This document shows, in pieces, positions 1 through 13,500 of a DNA stretch of 64,000 nt (position 1 is the stretch's first letter; each line of letters starts with the position of its first letter). The stretch spans positions 2,520,748 through 2,584,747 of the forward strand of contig VWZP01009941.1 of NCBI GenBank assembly GCA_013396995.1. Reading direction: 5' to 3'. The position numbers and the translations under genes are program-made. The notes beneath the pieces were generated by a model. The model saw only the letters and a list, made by a program, of their open reading frames with translations. It had not been told where the DNA came from and did no database searches. This DNA is from Dicaeum eximium (lineage: Eukaryota > Chordata > Aves > Passeriformes > Dicaeidae).

Positions 1-3000
1 TCTAAAAGGTTTTGTTACATTGTGAACAAACAGCAGAAGAATTTTTTTTTAACTTTATGGTCATGAATGGTAGCTATCTAAATTGTCTGGAAGTATATGT
101 AATAAAAGACCAAAAGAGAAAGTAAAAGATGGATCCCTTGCTCATAGTGGTACATCCAAGTATGCGAATTATTAATCAGCTATCTTACTTTAAATATTTG
201 TAGAAGGTTAGATACATTCAGAAGTAAGAACAACATATGTTTATTTCAAAGGTGAAAAGAAAGCCATGTGAACTTGTCAACTGAGAACTCATTACATGTT
301 ACAGAAATGTTTCACTTTTTTATAGTAATTAAAATGCCCTCAGTAGTTTGAACATACCACTGTTGTAGTTTCCCCATATTTCAAATAGAATTCCTTTTCT
401 GGATTCCATTACAAGATCCTCTGAGGACCTTTCATTTAAAACTTCATTTCATACTGCAGCAGATACAGATTATTTAAAAGGTGTCACAGATTGAGTAAAA
501 TAGAATTATCTGACAAAAACTAGGAGTTTTCAGAAAGTGCTAATATCACGTGGACTTTGACGGTGGAAATATTTTTTTCCAGAAGTTCTCCAGTGGTCCA
601 CCTGTAATTTTAATTCCATTAAGATGCACTATTTTATTATCTGGATTTTTAAACTATTTTGTTGAAGTACAAGTGAGAACACAGAAGCATCCTGAAGGTT
701 CAGTCTACAAGAAGCATAGCAGAGTCTTGGGAAGAGGTGTTTGGCTGTTGAAGGAGTTATCTGAAATAAAAAGGAAAACTAAATGTAGCTGGAATCTAAA
801 ATTTTCATTTCAAATAAAATGTAAATTGTGGAGGGTAAAAGAGGGGGAGAGAATGTCACTCTAAATCAGAATCTATAAATGCAGTGTTCATATTTCCAGC
901 AAAATGGCATTTAAAAATACAAGTCAAATTGAAACCTTTTCCTTTGATAAAGTCAGTTATATTCTGTTGATGATGTAGACGTCCTTTGCTTCAACGCCAA
1001 AGCAATATTAAGTCCTCAGAATATTCCATTCCAAATTTATCTTTTCATTTCTCTGAACAGTTCTTCTGTAATGTTGTCACAGTCTACAAAAACAATATCT
1101 ACACAAAGTAATGCTCTACTGGTTACATGAGCATTCAGAAAAAAATGCATTACCTATCTCATTTTCATTTGTAGGTCTTACAATATAGTAGTAATATTTG
1201 TTCTGAAATTTGTTTCTAAAAAAGGCTGCTGTTAATAACACTGCCCCTGCTAATTTTTAGAGCTGTTATATATATGGAAGTAACCTAAAACATTCACTGG
1301 TACAGGACATGTAAATATTTCTGTATTTGATGCATGAAATGCAGATATATTTCTGTACTGCCTATATTTCTGTTACATTTAAATAATGATCACTGTCCCA
1401 AATCAGAGAGTTTCTTCTATGGTTTTCCACAAGAAAAAGTTCTAGCCAGAGACAAAAAGAAACAGAAAAAATTCCCAACATATAATTATGTTAAATACTC
1501 ATAATAAAATTAGTCAATATTCCATATCCTGCCAGATTTAGTAGGAGTTCTATTTTTCAAATGGTATGTAACTATGACAGTAGTCTCTCATTATGTTGTA
1601 TATGCTTTATCTGAGGCTTTAATCAACAATCAGACAATGATTATTCTCTAAATTCTGAAAATAAGCAGGTAACTGTGAGAAGATACATTTTAACAATAGT
1701 CAAGGTTATATTGGGATATTATTGTTAATAACTGAAGGTAAGCCACTATTCACCTACGATGAAAGAAAATGAGTAGTGCACAAAAACAATTAAAAATGCC
1801 AGTCTTTATCTGCAAATGATCTGCATTTTTATGATACCATTATGAAACAGTAAATTTATAATTAATACTTAATTTTCATGAACAATTAGTTTAAATAAAT
1901 TATTGATGGTCTCCTAAAGAAAATAGTCAATTTAAACAAAAGTCTGTTAATTAAGTTGATTACTCTCAATAAAACCGACAGTGATATTTTAATTATATTA
2001 TCAGTTACTCTGTTCAGACAACATAACCAATCTGTTAGTTTAGAACTAGTTGTTTTCACGATGTGAATAGCCATGTCCCTGCTGATGGAACTCTGCTTTT
2101 AGATCACAATGAAACACGACACGAATGTAGGTTTACAGAATGTTACGTGTGCTGACAAGTATTAGTTGTGCTTTTTATTTGTTTTTATGGGTACCCTTGG
2201 AAATTCTAAGGTTTATGGAATGATGCCTATGAGCCATGCATTATGGAAACATGAATTTCAGTAAATTTGTAAAATCAACATTCCCAGGTTATATAGTGGG
2301 GGCTGGAAAAAATCCTGATCTCATAAAGTCAATGGTAACATTCCTGCTGATTTTCTTCTCTTGAGTCCAACGCCCCATTTTTAAATTTCCACTAACATCA
2401 GTTGAAAGTTGCCTGTGTTGTTCTTTGAAATATTTTGTCTCTTTCAACATGACTGACACTTTTTAAAGATTAAAACACTTGCAAAATACAATAATAAGGA
2501 GAATTATCACCACTAAAGGGAAATAAGTTTATATCTTTGTGTAGGCCTTTTAATTGAGAAAATTAAAATCTGAGAAAATTACGATAGGTAAGGCTAGATG
2601 TTTGTATAAAATCTGGCTAATCTACTGAAGATTTATTTCCACATATGTACAATGCTGCCTGTCACTCACTTCCTAAAATAAAGCACTTCATGCATGTAAC
2701 ATCTGAATTCTACAGAGGCTTAAACAGATTTAAATAATGATTCAGTAGAAATTATCATTTGTGGCCTCATGCACTAAGAACAAAGGGTAGAAATGCAGAA
2801 TTCCTTCACTACTAACTAAATGTCTACTGTAAAGGTCTCGTGGAGAAAGTGAGCTCCAAACAGCTGTTTTACATTTTTAATGTATTTGTCTGGAACGAAT
2901 TGCCTGTCTTTGTTCAGTATGTACAATACACATGAATTACAACAGCATTGTCAAGATGTATTGGAGGAGGACAAATCAAAATGTAGGGAACAGATATATC

Positions 3001-3172
3001 CCAAATATGGTCATAATTATTCCATAAATTACTAGAAGACATGTCAACAGCACTATGAATAGTATTGACTTTCATTCCTGAGTTACAAAATGTAGTTCAT
3101 TTTCTGAATTATTTATTTGGAAGAACAAAGTATCAGTTTCCAAACAAAATGCAAGGAAACTGCTTGAAGCAT
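1..3172. other. Intergenic upstream flank, no gene seen
   Basis: AT-rich DNA with only short, composition-driven open frames. The longest, 104 codons at 550-864 on the + strand, shows no domain, no repeat homology that I recognise and no splice context. I see no RNA gene, recognisable transposon or tandem array here. It lies more than 12 kb upstream of the ASXL3 CpG island. Confidence 0.6.
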
Positions 3173-4136
3173 TGTATTGAGTTTGTGTGGCCAGATTTTG
3201 GTGGCAGGAGGCAGCAGGGATGGTTTCTATGAGATGCTGCTAAAAGCTTTCCCCATGTCCTAGAGAGCCATTGCCACCCAGCTCCAGGACAGACCCACTG
3301 CTGGTCAAGGCCAAATCCATCAGTGGTGGTGACAGCACCTCAGGGATAACAGAGTTAAGAATGGGAGCAAAAAACTGTTCATTTGCAGTCAGAGGGAGAT
3401 ATGAGAAGAGAATATGTGAGAGCAACAACACTGCAGACACCAAGGTCAGTGCAGAAGAAGGGACAGGAGATGCTCCAGGCACGGGAGCTGAGATTCCCCT
3501 GCAGCCATGGTGGGGCAGCTGTGTCCCTGCAGCCCAGGGAGGATCACAGGGGTACAGAGATCACCTGCAGCCCATGGAGGATCCTGTGCTGGAGCAGGTG
3601 GATGACCAAAGGAGACTGTGATCCCATGGGAAGGCCAGGCTGGAGCAGGTTCACTGGCAGGACTTGACACCCTGTGGAGAAAACACACTGGAGAAGGACT
3701 GTCCCCCATGGGAGGAGCCCACATTAGAGCAGGGGAAGAGTGTGAGGAGCCCTGAGGAGGGAGGAGTGGCAGAGACAGCTGATGAACTGACTGTAGCCCC
3801 CATTCCCTGTTCCCCCTGTGCCCCTGCAGGGAAGGAGGTAATGAAAATAATGAGTAAAGTCGAGCCTGCAGATAAGGGAGGGATGGTGGGAAGGCGTTTT
3901 AAGATTTGGGTTTATGTCTTGTTTTCCTAGTCTGATTTGATAGCTAATAAATTAAACTGATTTCTTCAAGTTGAGTCTGTTTTGCCTGTGACAGTAACTG
4001 ATGAGTGATCTCTCCCTGTTCTTTGCACAACCCATGAGCCTTTTGTTATATTTTCTTTCCCTTGTTTGCCTGAGGAGGTGAGGGATTGAGCAGCTTTGGT
4101 GAGCACCTGGCACCCAGCCAGGGTCAATGCACCACA
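3173..4136 (+). mobile_element. Solo LTR, avian ERVL-like family (copy 1)
   Basis: A GC-richer block of about 964 bp with sharp edges. It begins TGTATTGAG and ends CACCACA, the TG...CA termini expected of a retroviral LTR. The orientation is set by a polyadenylation signal AATAAA at 3946-3951 in the 3' part and by the matching layout of copy 2 near 56.2-56.9 kb. The layout and end sequences match an abundant bird ERVL-type LTR known to me from genome and transcript data. The usual TATA-like element is eroded here (around 3347-3358). I see no internal gag/pol/env sequence on either side, so this is a solo LTR left by recombination. The five bases flanking each end do not match, so the target-site duplication is lost or the ends are off by a few bases. 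Open frames inside it are chance reading frames. Confidence 0.8.
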
Positions 4137-6639
4137 AATGTAAATATCATAAGTACATAAATCCAAACTCGCTGCATCTCAATCTTTTTACATTTTTAAT
4201 CAACCAATTATGGGACACACTGAGACTGTTTGTATGGAACAAATATACTTTGTGGATTACTGAACTCCATAAAGCTATTGAAATCTGGCATTTAGGAATA
4301 AAGGTCAAAACCTGTAAGTTTCAGATGGAATAATATTCTGTAACCTGAAATCCCCAACTGTAGAAGATAGAACACTACTGCCAGTGTTCAAAGAACATTG
4401 AGATTTTGCATTTTAAAAGAATAACAATCTGGGAAAAAAATTGAAGAGTGGTAGCTAAAAGCCAATACATTACATTTTACATATAATTATTTTTGTGCCT
4501 TTCTGTTTAGTCACAAAAAAATATTTATCCTGGCGAGTGTTTCTTACCTTTTCATGCTCTCTGCTGATGAAAAAAACCCATCTCTTTGCATAGTATAAGC
4601 GCATATATTTACTTGGGGACAAAACAAACAGCGGGAATAGTGTTGTTGGAATAGTGTTGGAATCACATAAAAATAATGTAGACTTAATCATTACCACAGC
4701 TTGTGCAGTCTTAATATTGGAAAGCAGAGGCATAGGAGTTACAGAAGTAAGGCAAACCATGTTGACTCCACAGTTTCTGGTAGTGAAAGTATAAAAATCC
4801 ATGTCTGAATTTTTCTTCAGTGGCTCATACTTTAAGCAGTAAAGAGTAATTTTTGAAGAGTAATTTTCTTCAAGTTAAATCTTACCAAATTCAAGTGAAT
4901 TCAAACCTTCTGACTATGTTTTACAATGTTTGGTATAGTGATTTGCAGTCAGGAAATTACAAAACCTGAGATTTGAGTTTAAGAAACCCTTTGGAAGTGA
5001 ACACAGGTATGAAAATTTATCTCACCATTCTCAGAGCCTCAAACTCTTCAGAAAATGGAATTACTAGAAAAGAAAAAAATCCAAGCATACAAATAATCTT
5101 TTTTTTTATTTAAAAACAAACAGAGGAAGAGAATTCTCCTTAGAAATTATAAACAGCCACTAGTACAATAATTTATTTTTATGTTAGCATCTGTGCTGAA
5201 AACTCCTTTGTACAGTTTTGCAGTCTGATAAAATTATTACTGGTTCATATCTTTGTGATGTTCCATTTGCACAAAATATCCAGAAAGCTGCTCTTATTGG
5301 CCAGCTGACAATTTTCTCCCCCTCAGTCCACAGACTGGACTGCTCTCATGTGACATTACAACATTTGACATTCCCTAGAAATCTCCATGGAAAAAAAAAG
5401 AGTAAGGCAATAATTTTTCAATGGAAAATTTTATTTTTAAAATATCATTCAACTTACCTTAATATATATAGAAATATATATAAATTCCTTCATATGGTAG
5501 CCTGAGAGAGCAAACCAAGATCAGGTTTCTTCTTTATTGCATGATGTATACATACCAAGAGAATTTCAGTCCCTGTTCAGACAAGCTTTCAATTTGAATA
5601 AGCAAGGAAGACAAATGGAGGAAAAAATTAAATATTAATATCTCTAGTTCGAGTTAGAGAACTGTGCTAGAGAAAAAGCAACTGACTTCCAGGGATCGAG
5701 AGAAGAGCAGAGCCAGGATTCAAGTGTAGAATTTCTGCAATAGTGCAGCATCTCAATTTGAACATTTTCTTTCTTCTGTGCCATGTAGGATTTCACATAT
5801 GATACTTTTTAAACCAAATCTGGTTTGCAGTCCTGACTACAGCAACCACAGTTTTGCTTGTTCAGACCAGAATAACTATCCTCCATTTATTCTGGAACCT
5901 GAAACTCTTGTTCCAACCTCTTCCCCACAGAAGAAATGCCAAAGGAAAAGAATGTTTTAATAACGTATGGATAACCACAAAAGTAAAGCTAGAGTAATTT
6001 TATGTGAAACTTGATCTTATGAAAGAAAATCTGTATATTTTAGGCAACTTATTCACTCTTTTAAAAAGTATAACTACAGCAATAAAGTGAGTAAATAAGA
6101 GAATACCTTCCTATTTTTCAGAATCAGAGATGGAGTATTAGGTGCCTTGCTAAATTGATATACAAGTAGACTGTTTTCTTTCAGTAAATCACTAAATGTA
6201 ACCAGATGCCCCATCACACACTGCTTGCTACCTTTAAGGTAGAGCTTCACGTGCCTTGCCTGGCTGCTCACAGACCACAGGCACAGAAGCAGCATGGTAT
6301 CAAGTACTCATGGAATGGGCAGGTCAGCAGGGAGGCTCCATGGGACTTTGTACATTTCCAGGCAAAGAAAACCTAAGGGAAAAGCCTTGGGGTTTGTGAT
6401 TTTGGATTAAGGCCTGAGCCTTTTTCAGGCATCCCAGCCTTGGCTTGTAAGCACAATAAATATTTCTTAGGATCAACTCATGGATGCATGAAATGAATCC
6501 TCCATGTAAATGTTTACAGAACTGGTCTTCAAAACAGTTAATTAGAGGAACAGCATTGTATACATCTTAGTAACCTTAGACTAATCCTGATGTGGAAAAC
6601 TAAAAATGAACAATTTTTCCTTGAAATTGCTAGACACCT
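4137..6639. other. Intergenic, nothing recognised
   Basis: AT-rich sequence with short chance frames only. A small repeat of GAGTAATTTT occurs twice near 4845-4867. I found no gene or transposon. Confidence 0.5.
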
Positions 6640-7760
6640 TCACTTGGGATGGGATGTGTTTGCAGTTGATGTGATTGGGCTGCTTAGTGAGCACTGATCA
6701 GCTGAAAAATACCAGCGGTGTCTGTCACATGGAACATTAAAAACACATATTGGTATTTTCACTGTAGCATGCTCCTGCATAATAGGTAATGTAGACTCTC
6801 ATGCATCATGCAAATGATGTATATATAGGCTGTGAGCTGGCCCCTTCCTCAATGGCAAATTTGCATCAAAGAATTTAGCATATATTGTGTAAGGAAGTTT
6901 TAGAGTAGGCCTTTTGCTGCAGAGCTGTAACGCTCTAATTTACCTGCCTAAAATATAATTGTAACTAGACTGGCATAACTGATGTTTAATTCCTACTATG
7001 CTTATTAATATAGAACATTGTCATATGCTCTGAAAAACTGCTTGTAATGTGCTCCTTGTACCAGTTATCTTGCTTGTTTATAAATAACCAATTTAGATAC
7101 TTTAAATCAAATAAAGATAATTTCTTTTTTATAAAAAGTCTTATTTTTGATGCATGCAAATAGATGGCCTTTATGAAGGCAGGGTAAATGCTATGCATGC
7201 AGAATATTATTCTTTTGCAAACACTTTCAGTAATTATGCATAACTATTTTCTTTCCTTTTTCATAAGTTGTAGCAGAATGAATGCAGCAAATTATAAGGT
7301 TATTTTAATCGTCTGTTAAATGCAAATTGAGTAGAAAAACCGAGTCAGCCCTAAAGACAGTTATCAGAAATTATACTCTCCTGTTAAAAATATATGTTAG
7401 ATTCTTTCATTTCCCCACGTAACTTCCTTACAGGTATTCTCCCTTATAATTGCTGAGCATAACCCAAGAGGCAGTTATTTGAAGTGATTGATCTAAGAAG
7501 CTCACAGTCCACAAACCTTCATTATGAATTGTGCACACACTTATAATCCACCTTGTAACCTTTATTTCCTGCCCCTGCCCTAGCCTCAAGCTCTAAAAGG
7601 AATCATTTGCCATGCAAATCCTTACATTTTCAAAATTAGCTTGCCAGTAACTTATCATAATTTGTTGATAGGGTTTCCTGTCCACAAACTTCACAAGGGC
7701 CATATAAAATCAGTGTAGTTATGCAGTCAATGTGCAGTAATGTCAAAGATAAACACCAAC
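6640..7760. promoter_or_regulatory. Candidate distal enhancer with four POU octamers
   Basis: Four perfect copies of the octamer ATGCAAAT or its complement lie within about 810 bp: 6808-6815 (+), 6859-6866 (-), 7154-7161 (+) and 7612-7619 (+). Variant POU/homeodomain-like sites occur among them, for example TTATGCATAA near 7236. The octamer is the binding site of POU-domain factors (OCT and BRN families). The block contains no recognisable repeat and has the mixed, non-repetitive texture typical of conserved non-coding elements. It lies about 8-9 kb upstream of the ASXL3 CpG island, so regulation of ASXL3 is plausible but only inferred. Conservation cannot be tested from one sequence. Confidence 0.35.
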
Positions 7761-9065
7761 ATCCATAGGTGTTTACTTAATGTTCTAGAAGAACACACAA
7801 AATCATCTGTGTCTGTGTTTAATTAATTTTAAATGGTTACCTAAAATTACCTTTCTTAACTTCATAAACTCACATATTTAAAAGGATACTTTTAAAAAAA
7901 TCTGGAAAATAGAGAATTAAAACATTAATTCCTGTAAGTTGTCTCTATAACTTAGTACAAGATCTACTAGGCATAGTAGAAAAGTGCTACACTCACTTTT
8001 GATTTTTCAAGAATTTAGAAAGAAACAGCAGATCCAGACATCACAGGTATGTGTCTCTTCCATGTGCCCTCTGCAATCCAGCCAAATAGTTTCCAGTATT
8101 ACATGCTGCCATGCTGGGAGCCTGGTTCTACTAATGTTTAAATATTTCCTTAACACAGCTATTCTCATGAACTTCAGTGGGCTACTCATACATTTTAAAT
8201 TGAAAAAGGTATAGAACTGGGAATAGAAAGGGATTCAGACTTCACCTTCCTTTAAACTTTGAAATATCACTGGGTGGGCACATACATGCCAACTAAACCG
8301 TGATGTGTCATATGCTCAGTATTGATATTATATTTTAATTTAATTTTGGAGCCTATAATGAACATGATGAACTGTATATATTAATAGAAATGAAAGTCTT
8401 ACTTCTTAACTATAGTGGGAAATTCTTTCTTACAAAAGGAAAAAGGCAGTATCAAATACTAATTTTCTTTATTTCTTTAAGGTCTAAGTGATCTCTGGTT
8501 GAATGGCTGGAGTCAAAGGAATGGAACTGTCTAAGCATGGACATAAGTTCATTGGAGATATAGCAGAGAGTAGCTGAGAACAAAAACAGAAAGATTGAAG
8601 AAACAGATGATTGAAGAAACAAAGCACTGATTAAAAATTTTAACCTCATAGTTCTAACTAGCATGTTTGTAAGTCTTGGTTTCTTGTGTTATATTCATAG
8701 AATGTTTAAACTTATTATTTATTAACAGTTTAAAAAGAGTATATAAGTCAAATGTGCATAACTTCAGCTTATACAGATAGCTATATATGTATTTACCTTT
8801 GCTGTTATGATGCCTAAACACTAATATCTGATGTGGTTACCACATTACATTCCCACTCCCAAGGACCAGTCTCTGCCACAATTTACAACACATGCCTTTT
8901 TATGGTTAACAAAGAAAATATTGTCATTTTAATAACTATGTTATTGGTTATTATTTGGCTTCTACCACATCACACTTAAACAGTTAATATAAGACAATAT
9001 GTAAAATGGCACTGGTGCTGCAAGTATTGGTGCAAATGGGGTGTCTTGCAGAGCTGGGGCCTCAA
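7761..9065. other. Intergenic, nothing recognised
   Basis: AT-rich sequence with chance frames of at most 76 codons. No gene, RNA or transposon signature was seen. Confidence 0.5.
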
Positions 9066-9071
9066 TCAGCA

Positions 9072-9557
9072 GAATTACAGAATCACAGAATCATCAAGGT
9101 AGGAAAAGACTTTCAAGACCATTGAGTACAGCCTTTGACCAAACACGACCTTGCCAACTAAACCACAGCACTGAGTGCTATGTCCAGTTATTTCTCAACA
9201 CTTCCAGGGATGGTGACTTCACCACTTCCCTAAGCAGCCCTTTCCAATGCTTAATAACTCTTCCCATGAAGAAATTCTTCCTAATGTCCAACTGAACCTT
9301 TCCCAGTGCAGCTTGAGGCCATGTCCTCTTGTCTTGTCACTAGGTGACTGGGAGAAGAGACCAACCCCCACTTGGCTACAACCTCCTTTCAGGGGATTGT
9401 AGAGAGTGAGCATGTCCCCCCAAGCCTCCTTTTCTCCAGGTTAAGCATCCCCAGCTCCCTCAGCCACTCTCCATAGGACTTAACTCTCCAGATCCTTCAT
9501 GAACTTGGTTGCCCTTCCCTGGACATGCTCCAGCACCTCAATGTCTTTCTTTGTTCC
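9072..9557 (-). mobile_element. CR1 LINE 3' fragment, minus strand
   Basis: Read on the minus strand, this block runs from the CR1 'ctggagcatgtccagggaag' type segment through the ORF2 tail and 3' UTR. It stops at octamer-like 3' tail repeats, seen on the + strand as CAGAATCACAGAATCAT at 9079-9095. CR1 is the dominant non-LTR retrotransposon of birds, and 5' truncation is its usual state. About 490 bp remain and there is no intact reading frame. Divergence looks moderate. Confidence 0.85.
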
Positions 9558-10445
9558 AAGCATTCGCAGATTTGTCTGCTAATTTCAGGAGAGAATATGT
9601 TGCTCTTCCTGCAGAACTGGCACAGCTCAAATAGCAAGATATAATATAATACATCTAGACCAGATTTGGTTATCGATCTGTGCTGAAGCATCATATGATA
9701 TGTGGTGTAGCTGATGGTTGTTTTCATAGCCATAAAGGAGCAGCCAAAGAGAAAACCCACCACTACTTCTGCAGCAAGAGCCTCAACTAAACACAAAAAA
9801 AGGATTCCCCAGACTGAAGTTGCTTTTTCACATCACTGCACCTGAGAAATGCCCTCTGCCAGCACTGCATCAACCCCATTCTCCTTCTTAAGAAATCTGT
9901 GACGTTAATCAACTAATATTTATTTCTCTCCTATTTTTGTAATTGTCTAAAAGTTGCAGATGCATGTAGGTAGATACCTGCAAGTAGCAGAAGGCTGAGC
10001 AGACTGTGTTGCTCATTTATCTTGCAATGCAAAGAAGGTAAGTGAAAGCAATCCATTATGCACAAACAATTCAAAATATTTCCAAGTTGCCCTTGGCAAG
10101 CAGGTGCAAGCAGGTGTGTACTCATCCCAAAGATAGCTTATACGTATGTAGTCCTTTCCCCTAACAAGCTAGAGAGACAACTTAAATTCTGAATTCCCTT
10201 TTCACAGGATTCCAGGCTTTTGTACATACAAAGAAAAATTTAAATTGCATATCTGTAGTACAAGCATGATCTTTATTCTTTTCATGATGTTGGACTGTGT
10301 GTTTTGTATCTGAATCTCAACACAGCAACATTTAGTTCAATGTGTGTAGGTCTCCAGGCATCAGTTTAGGAAATTATTTATGTGATTACATGCATGGCAT
10401 GTTACTACTTAAATTTGCCATTAGTCCCTTGAGAAGGTCTTCAAA
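9558..10445. other. Intergenic, nothing recognised
   Basis: Unremarkable AT-rich sequence after the CR1 fragment. Chance frames only. Confidence 0.5.
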
Positions 10446-10572
10446 GTTTGTTTGTTGGGGTTTTTTTTGTTTGGTGTTGTTTTGTTGGTTTTTTTGGTTT
10501 GTTTGGGGGGTTTTGTTTGTTTGTTACTTTTAAATTTTGTTTTGTTTGAGGGTTTTTTTTTTTTTTTTTGGG
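10446..10572 (+). repeat. G/T-only low-complexity tract
   Basis: Nearly every base is G or T on the + strand, with runs of four to six G separated by T stretches, ending in a run of about 17 T. Similar tracts occur at 26944, 37510 and 51215 on the same strand. The two frames crossing it read as F/L/V/G-rich peptides and are compositional artefacts. Confidence 0.8.
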
Positions 10573-13500
10573 TCATCTGTGAGTTCTCTTTTACAATTCT
10601 AGTTCCTCATCAGCTTTACTATAACCTGATAATGACATTTTATATATATTCTCAGAAAAAAAAAATTCATTGTAAGAAGTTAAATGGTACTAATTCTTAC
10701 AGCTTTCAATTGTGGGTGAAAATGGATCAGAAAGCAAGCATAGCAGCAGATGTCACACAATGTTAATGCTCTGTTGGGTTATTTTATGATTGTCTATTAC
10801 AGAAAGATAGCTAGATAGCTGGAATAATTGCCAAAAAACAGATGATTGCCAAAATTGACTGTGATTTCAGTTATTCACAGAAAAGAAATTGCAAGGGGTC
10901 ATCTGTAAGGGTACTGCATGAGTCACTTGTCTTAATTTTGGTAAGTAATTTTAGCATTAAGCTTCAGTCCTTCATATCAGGCTCTGGACACCAGTACTTG
11001 TCCTGCAATCATTGGTTTGTTATGACAGCTTGAGACTTACCATAAGCATGTTGTATAAATTTTGCCTGTAACTCTTCTGGGACACCTTCCCAATTCCTTG
11101 AAATTCTATATAACTTGAGGTGATATTTCATCTCGTGTCTATCTTGTGGGTGAAGTTCATTCTGTAGGTTGAAATATGGCATTAGAATAGCATCCATACA
11201 TTTGGAATTCTGGAATCTCCTTCTAGATAGGAAGATGTGTAATTTCTGTTAAATCAGACACTACAAGTAAACAGTTTTTTTTTTTTCTCTTTTAATTGCA
11301 TATTTATAATCCATGTGGCAACTTCCATATAATCAACTAGATAAGCATCTAAAAAAGAGCAGATGAGATAAACTATCAGCTGCTCTGGTTTTGATTTGAC
11401 TAAACTGTGTCATATAAAAATGAAAGTAATCTTGTGAGCCATCTGCAGACATTTCCTTCTCCTTTGAGGTTTACAGAACTGCCAGGAGGTGTGATCGATA
11501 TGCAGTTGGGGTGCAATGCCTCAGAGGCAGGTTCTCTAGTCTTCTGTTGTGTATGTACAAAGAAATGTTTTCTTTCCAACATTTTTATGGCATCTTATAA
11601 ACTGTTCATCGTTCAAAGACAGTGGTCTTCTCATAGAAATCGCCCCTATGGATTTGGGAAAGGGTGGTTCCATATCCATAGTACGAAAAATGATGGCCAG
11701 CATGGCCAAGGGAAGTGTTGCCTGGAGGTAGTTTGGAAGGTGACTGCTTGGGAAGCTCCCCATGCTGGGTGTATCACTTCTCACATGTTGGGAGGGCAAA
11801 GTGGACCACAGCTTAGCTGCAACCAAGTTTGTTAGATTTATTAGCTGCAGTGCCATAAAAAAGACCTGAGTGTGTATCTGCCTGCTGGAGAGCTATAGGA
11901 GGAAGAAAAGGAAATAACCCTACATTTATAGTATTTGGCCATTCCTGGTCTGAGACAAAAGTAATGACAATTGTGGTGAACTCTAAACCAACAGAATAAA
12001 TCCTCAGTATTTACAGTCAAAGCTTTCATTATTTTAAAAATTGCTAAGGTGAGATAGGTCTTAGGTAAACTTTAGATTTTATAGTGCACTGTTTCTAATA
12101 GTCTGCATGTATTGCACAGTTAGGAATAAATGTACATAACTCAGGTGTACCTAAATAATGTACACTTTGATTTGAGAACTGAAAAATATCGTTGTGATTT
12201 CTCTTTCTTTTTGGAGGGGGAGGAAGAGTGGGCGCTTCCACATATTTATGACCTCTACCAATCTCAAAGAAGAAATTATATGCTCAAGAAAAGAATGCTC
12301 TATGCATATGAGTTATTATTTAGCAAAATTTAACTTTCATCCTCCTGTGTCAAGTATAGCCTATAGGATCTGTTTTTTTCATCAACTTCAGGAGACTTTC
12401 CAAATACAGTAACATCATTCTGATAATACTAGATTCTGAGCTTGTTATTATGACTTAGTAACATATTTGAAAAACTTGGGATGTTGATTCAGGTCCATAT
12501 GGCATATGATTAAAAGAGAAAAGTTCCATTACGTGTAATAAATGCTGTGAAGCTCAAACTGTCTGGATACTTGGCAACAGGCATTCTTTAAATCAACAGT
12601 ATAAAACACACTCCACAACTATGACACCAGTATCTGTAAATGTATCTGTAATTGTCAATTGTCAGTCCCAATGGCTTTGGTTTCCCCTAAGTCCACACAA
12701 ACCCAGATTTTCTGGTTTTCTTTTTGTCATCATTGTGTTAACAGTAATTTAGGAAATGCAGTGACTCCATTAGGATCTTCTGGGATATTTTTTTAATTAT
12801 CTTGTAGCTGAGCATCTCTTGTTCAATTGTCGAGAATATAATTTCCATTGTAGAAGTGGCACATTAGATTGAATTGTCATGCTCTGAATAAATCATTCTG
12901 CACACATATGGCATTTTCATGTAACAGCTGATACTAGCTCTTTTGTAAGAGCTGAAACTGGAATTTGTATTGAAACAGTGTTTCACTGTATTGAAGCAAT
13001 GCATATTTATATATATATATAAACACTTGCATAAAAAGTGGCGGTCACAATCCTGCTTAACAGGAGTATTACTGTATACAAGAATAAAAACTGGCAGTAG
13101 ATATCAAAAGTAATTTTTCTATGCAGAAAACAAGAATAATGTTCTTCAGGTAGCTTACTAGATAATGTCAAGCCTAAAACTTCTATAGCATTTCAGGTAA
13201 ATGCATTCTCTGGGTACTGAAGCTAAGATATCAACCTCCAATGTTATTTTAGTATCATTTGACCATTCTATGGATGCAAAAAAATGTAACTGGACACAAA
13301 TACACAATAAACAAGGGATTCCATCCATGGTCAAAACAGTAACATTTGGCACTGTAACATCACACAAATATTGCTAAGGTAAAAATTCATTGTGTATTTT
13401 AATGCAAGATCTTTCTGCAGTATTTTCAGGTTATCCAATCTGGTTTATAATATTCTGTAAATATTTAGACACACTTATATGTGTTATATATGCTGAGCTT

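Noticed and set aside
550..864. 104-codon frame near the left edge
   Set aside because: No domain, no conservation evidence and an AT-rich composition; this length is expected by chance in 64 kb.
3240..3930. Several frames of 80-116 codons on both strands in the 3.2-3.9 kb block
   Set aside because: They lie wholly inside the solo LTR, whose GC-rich sequence opens chance frames on both strands.
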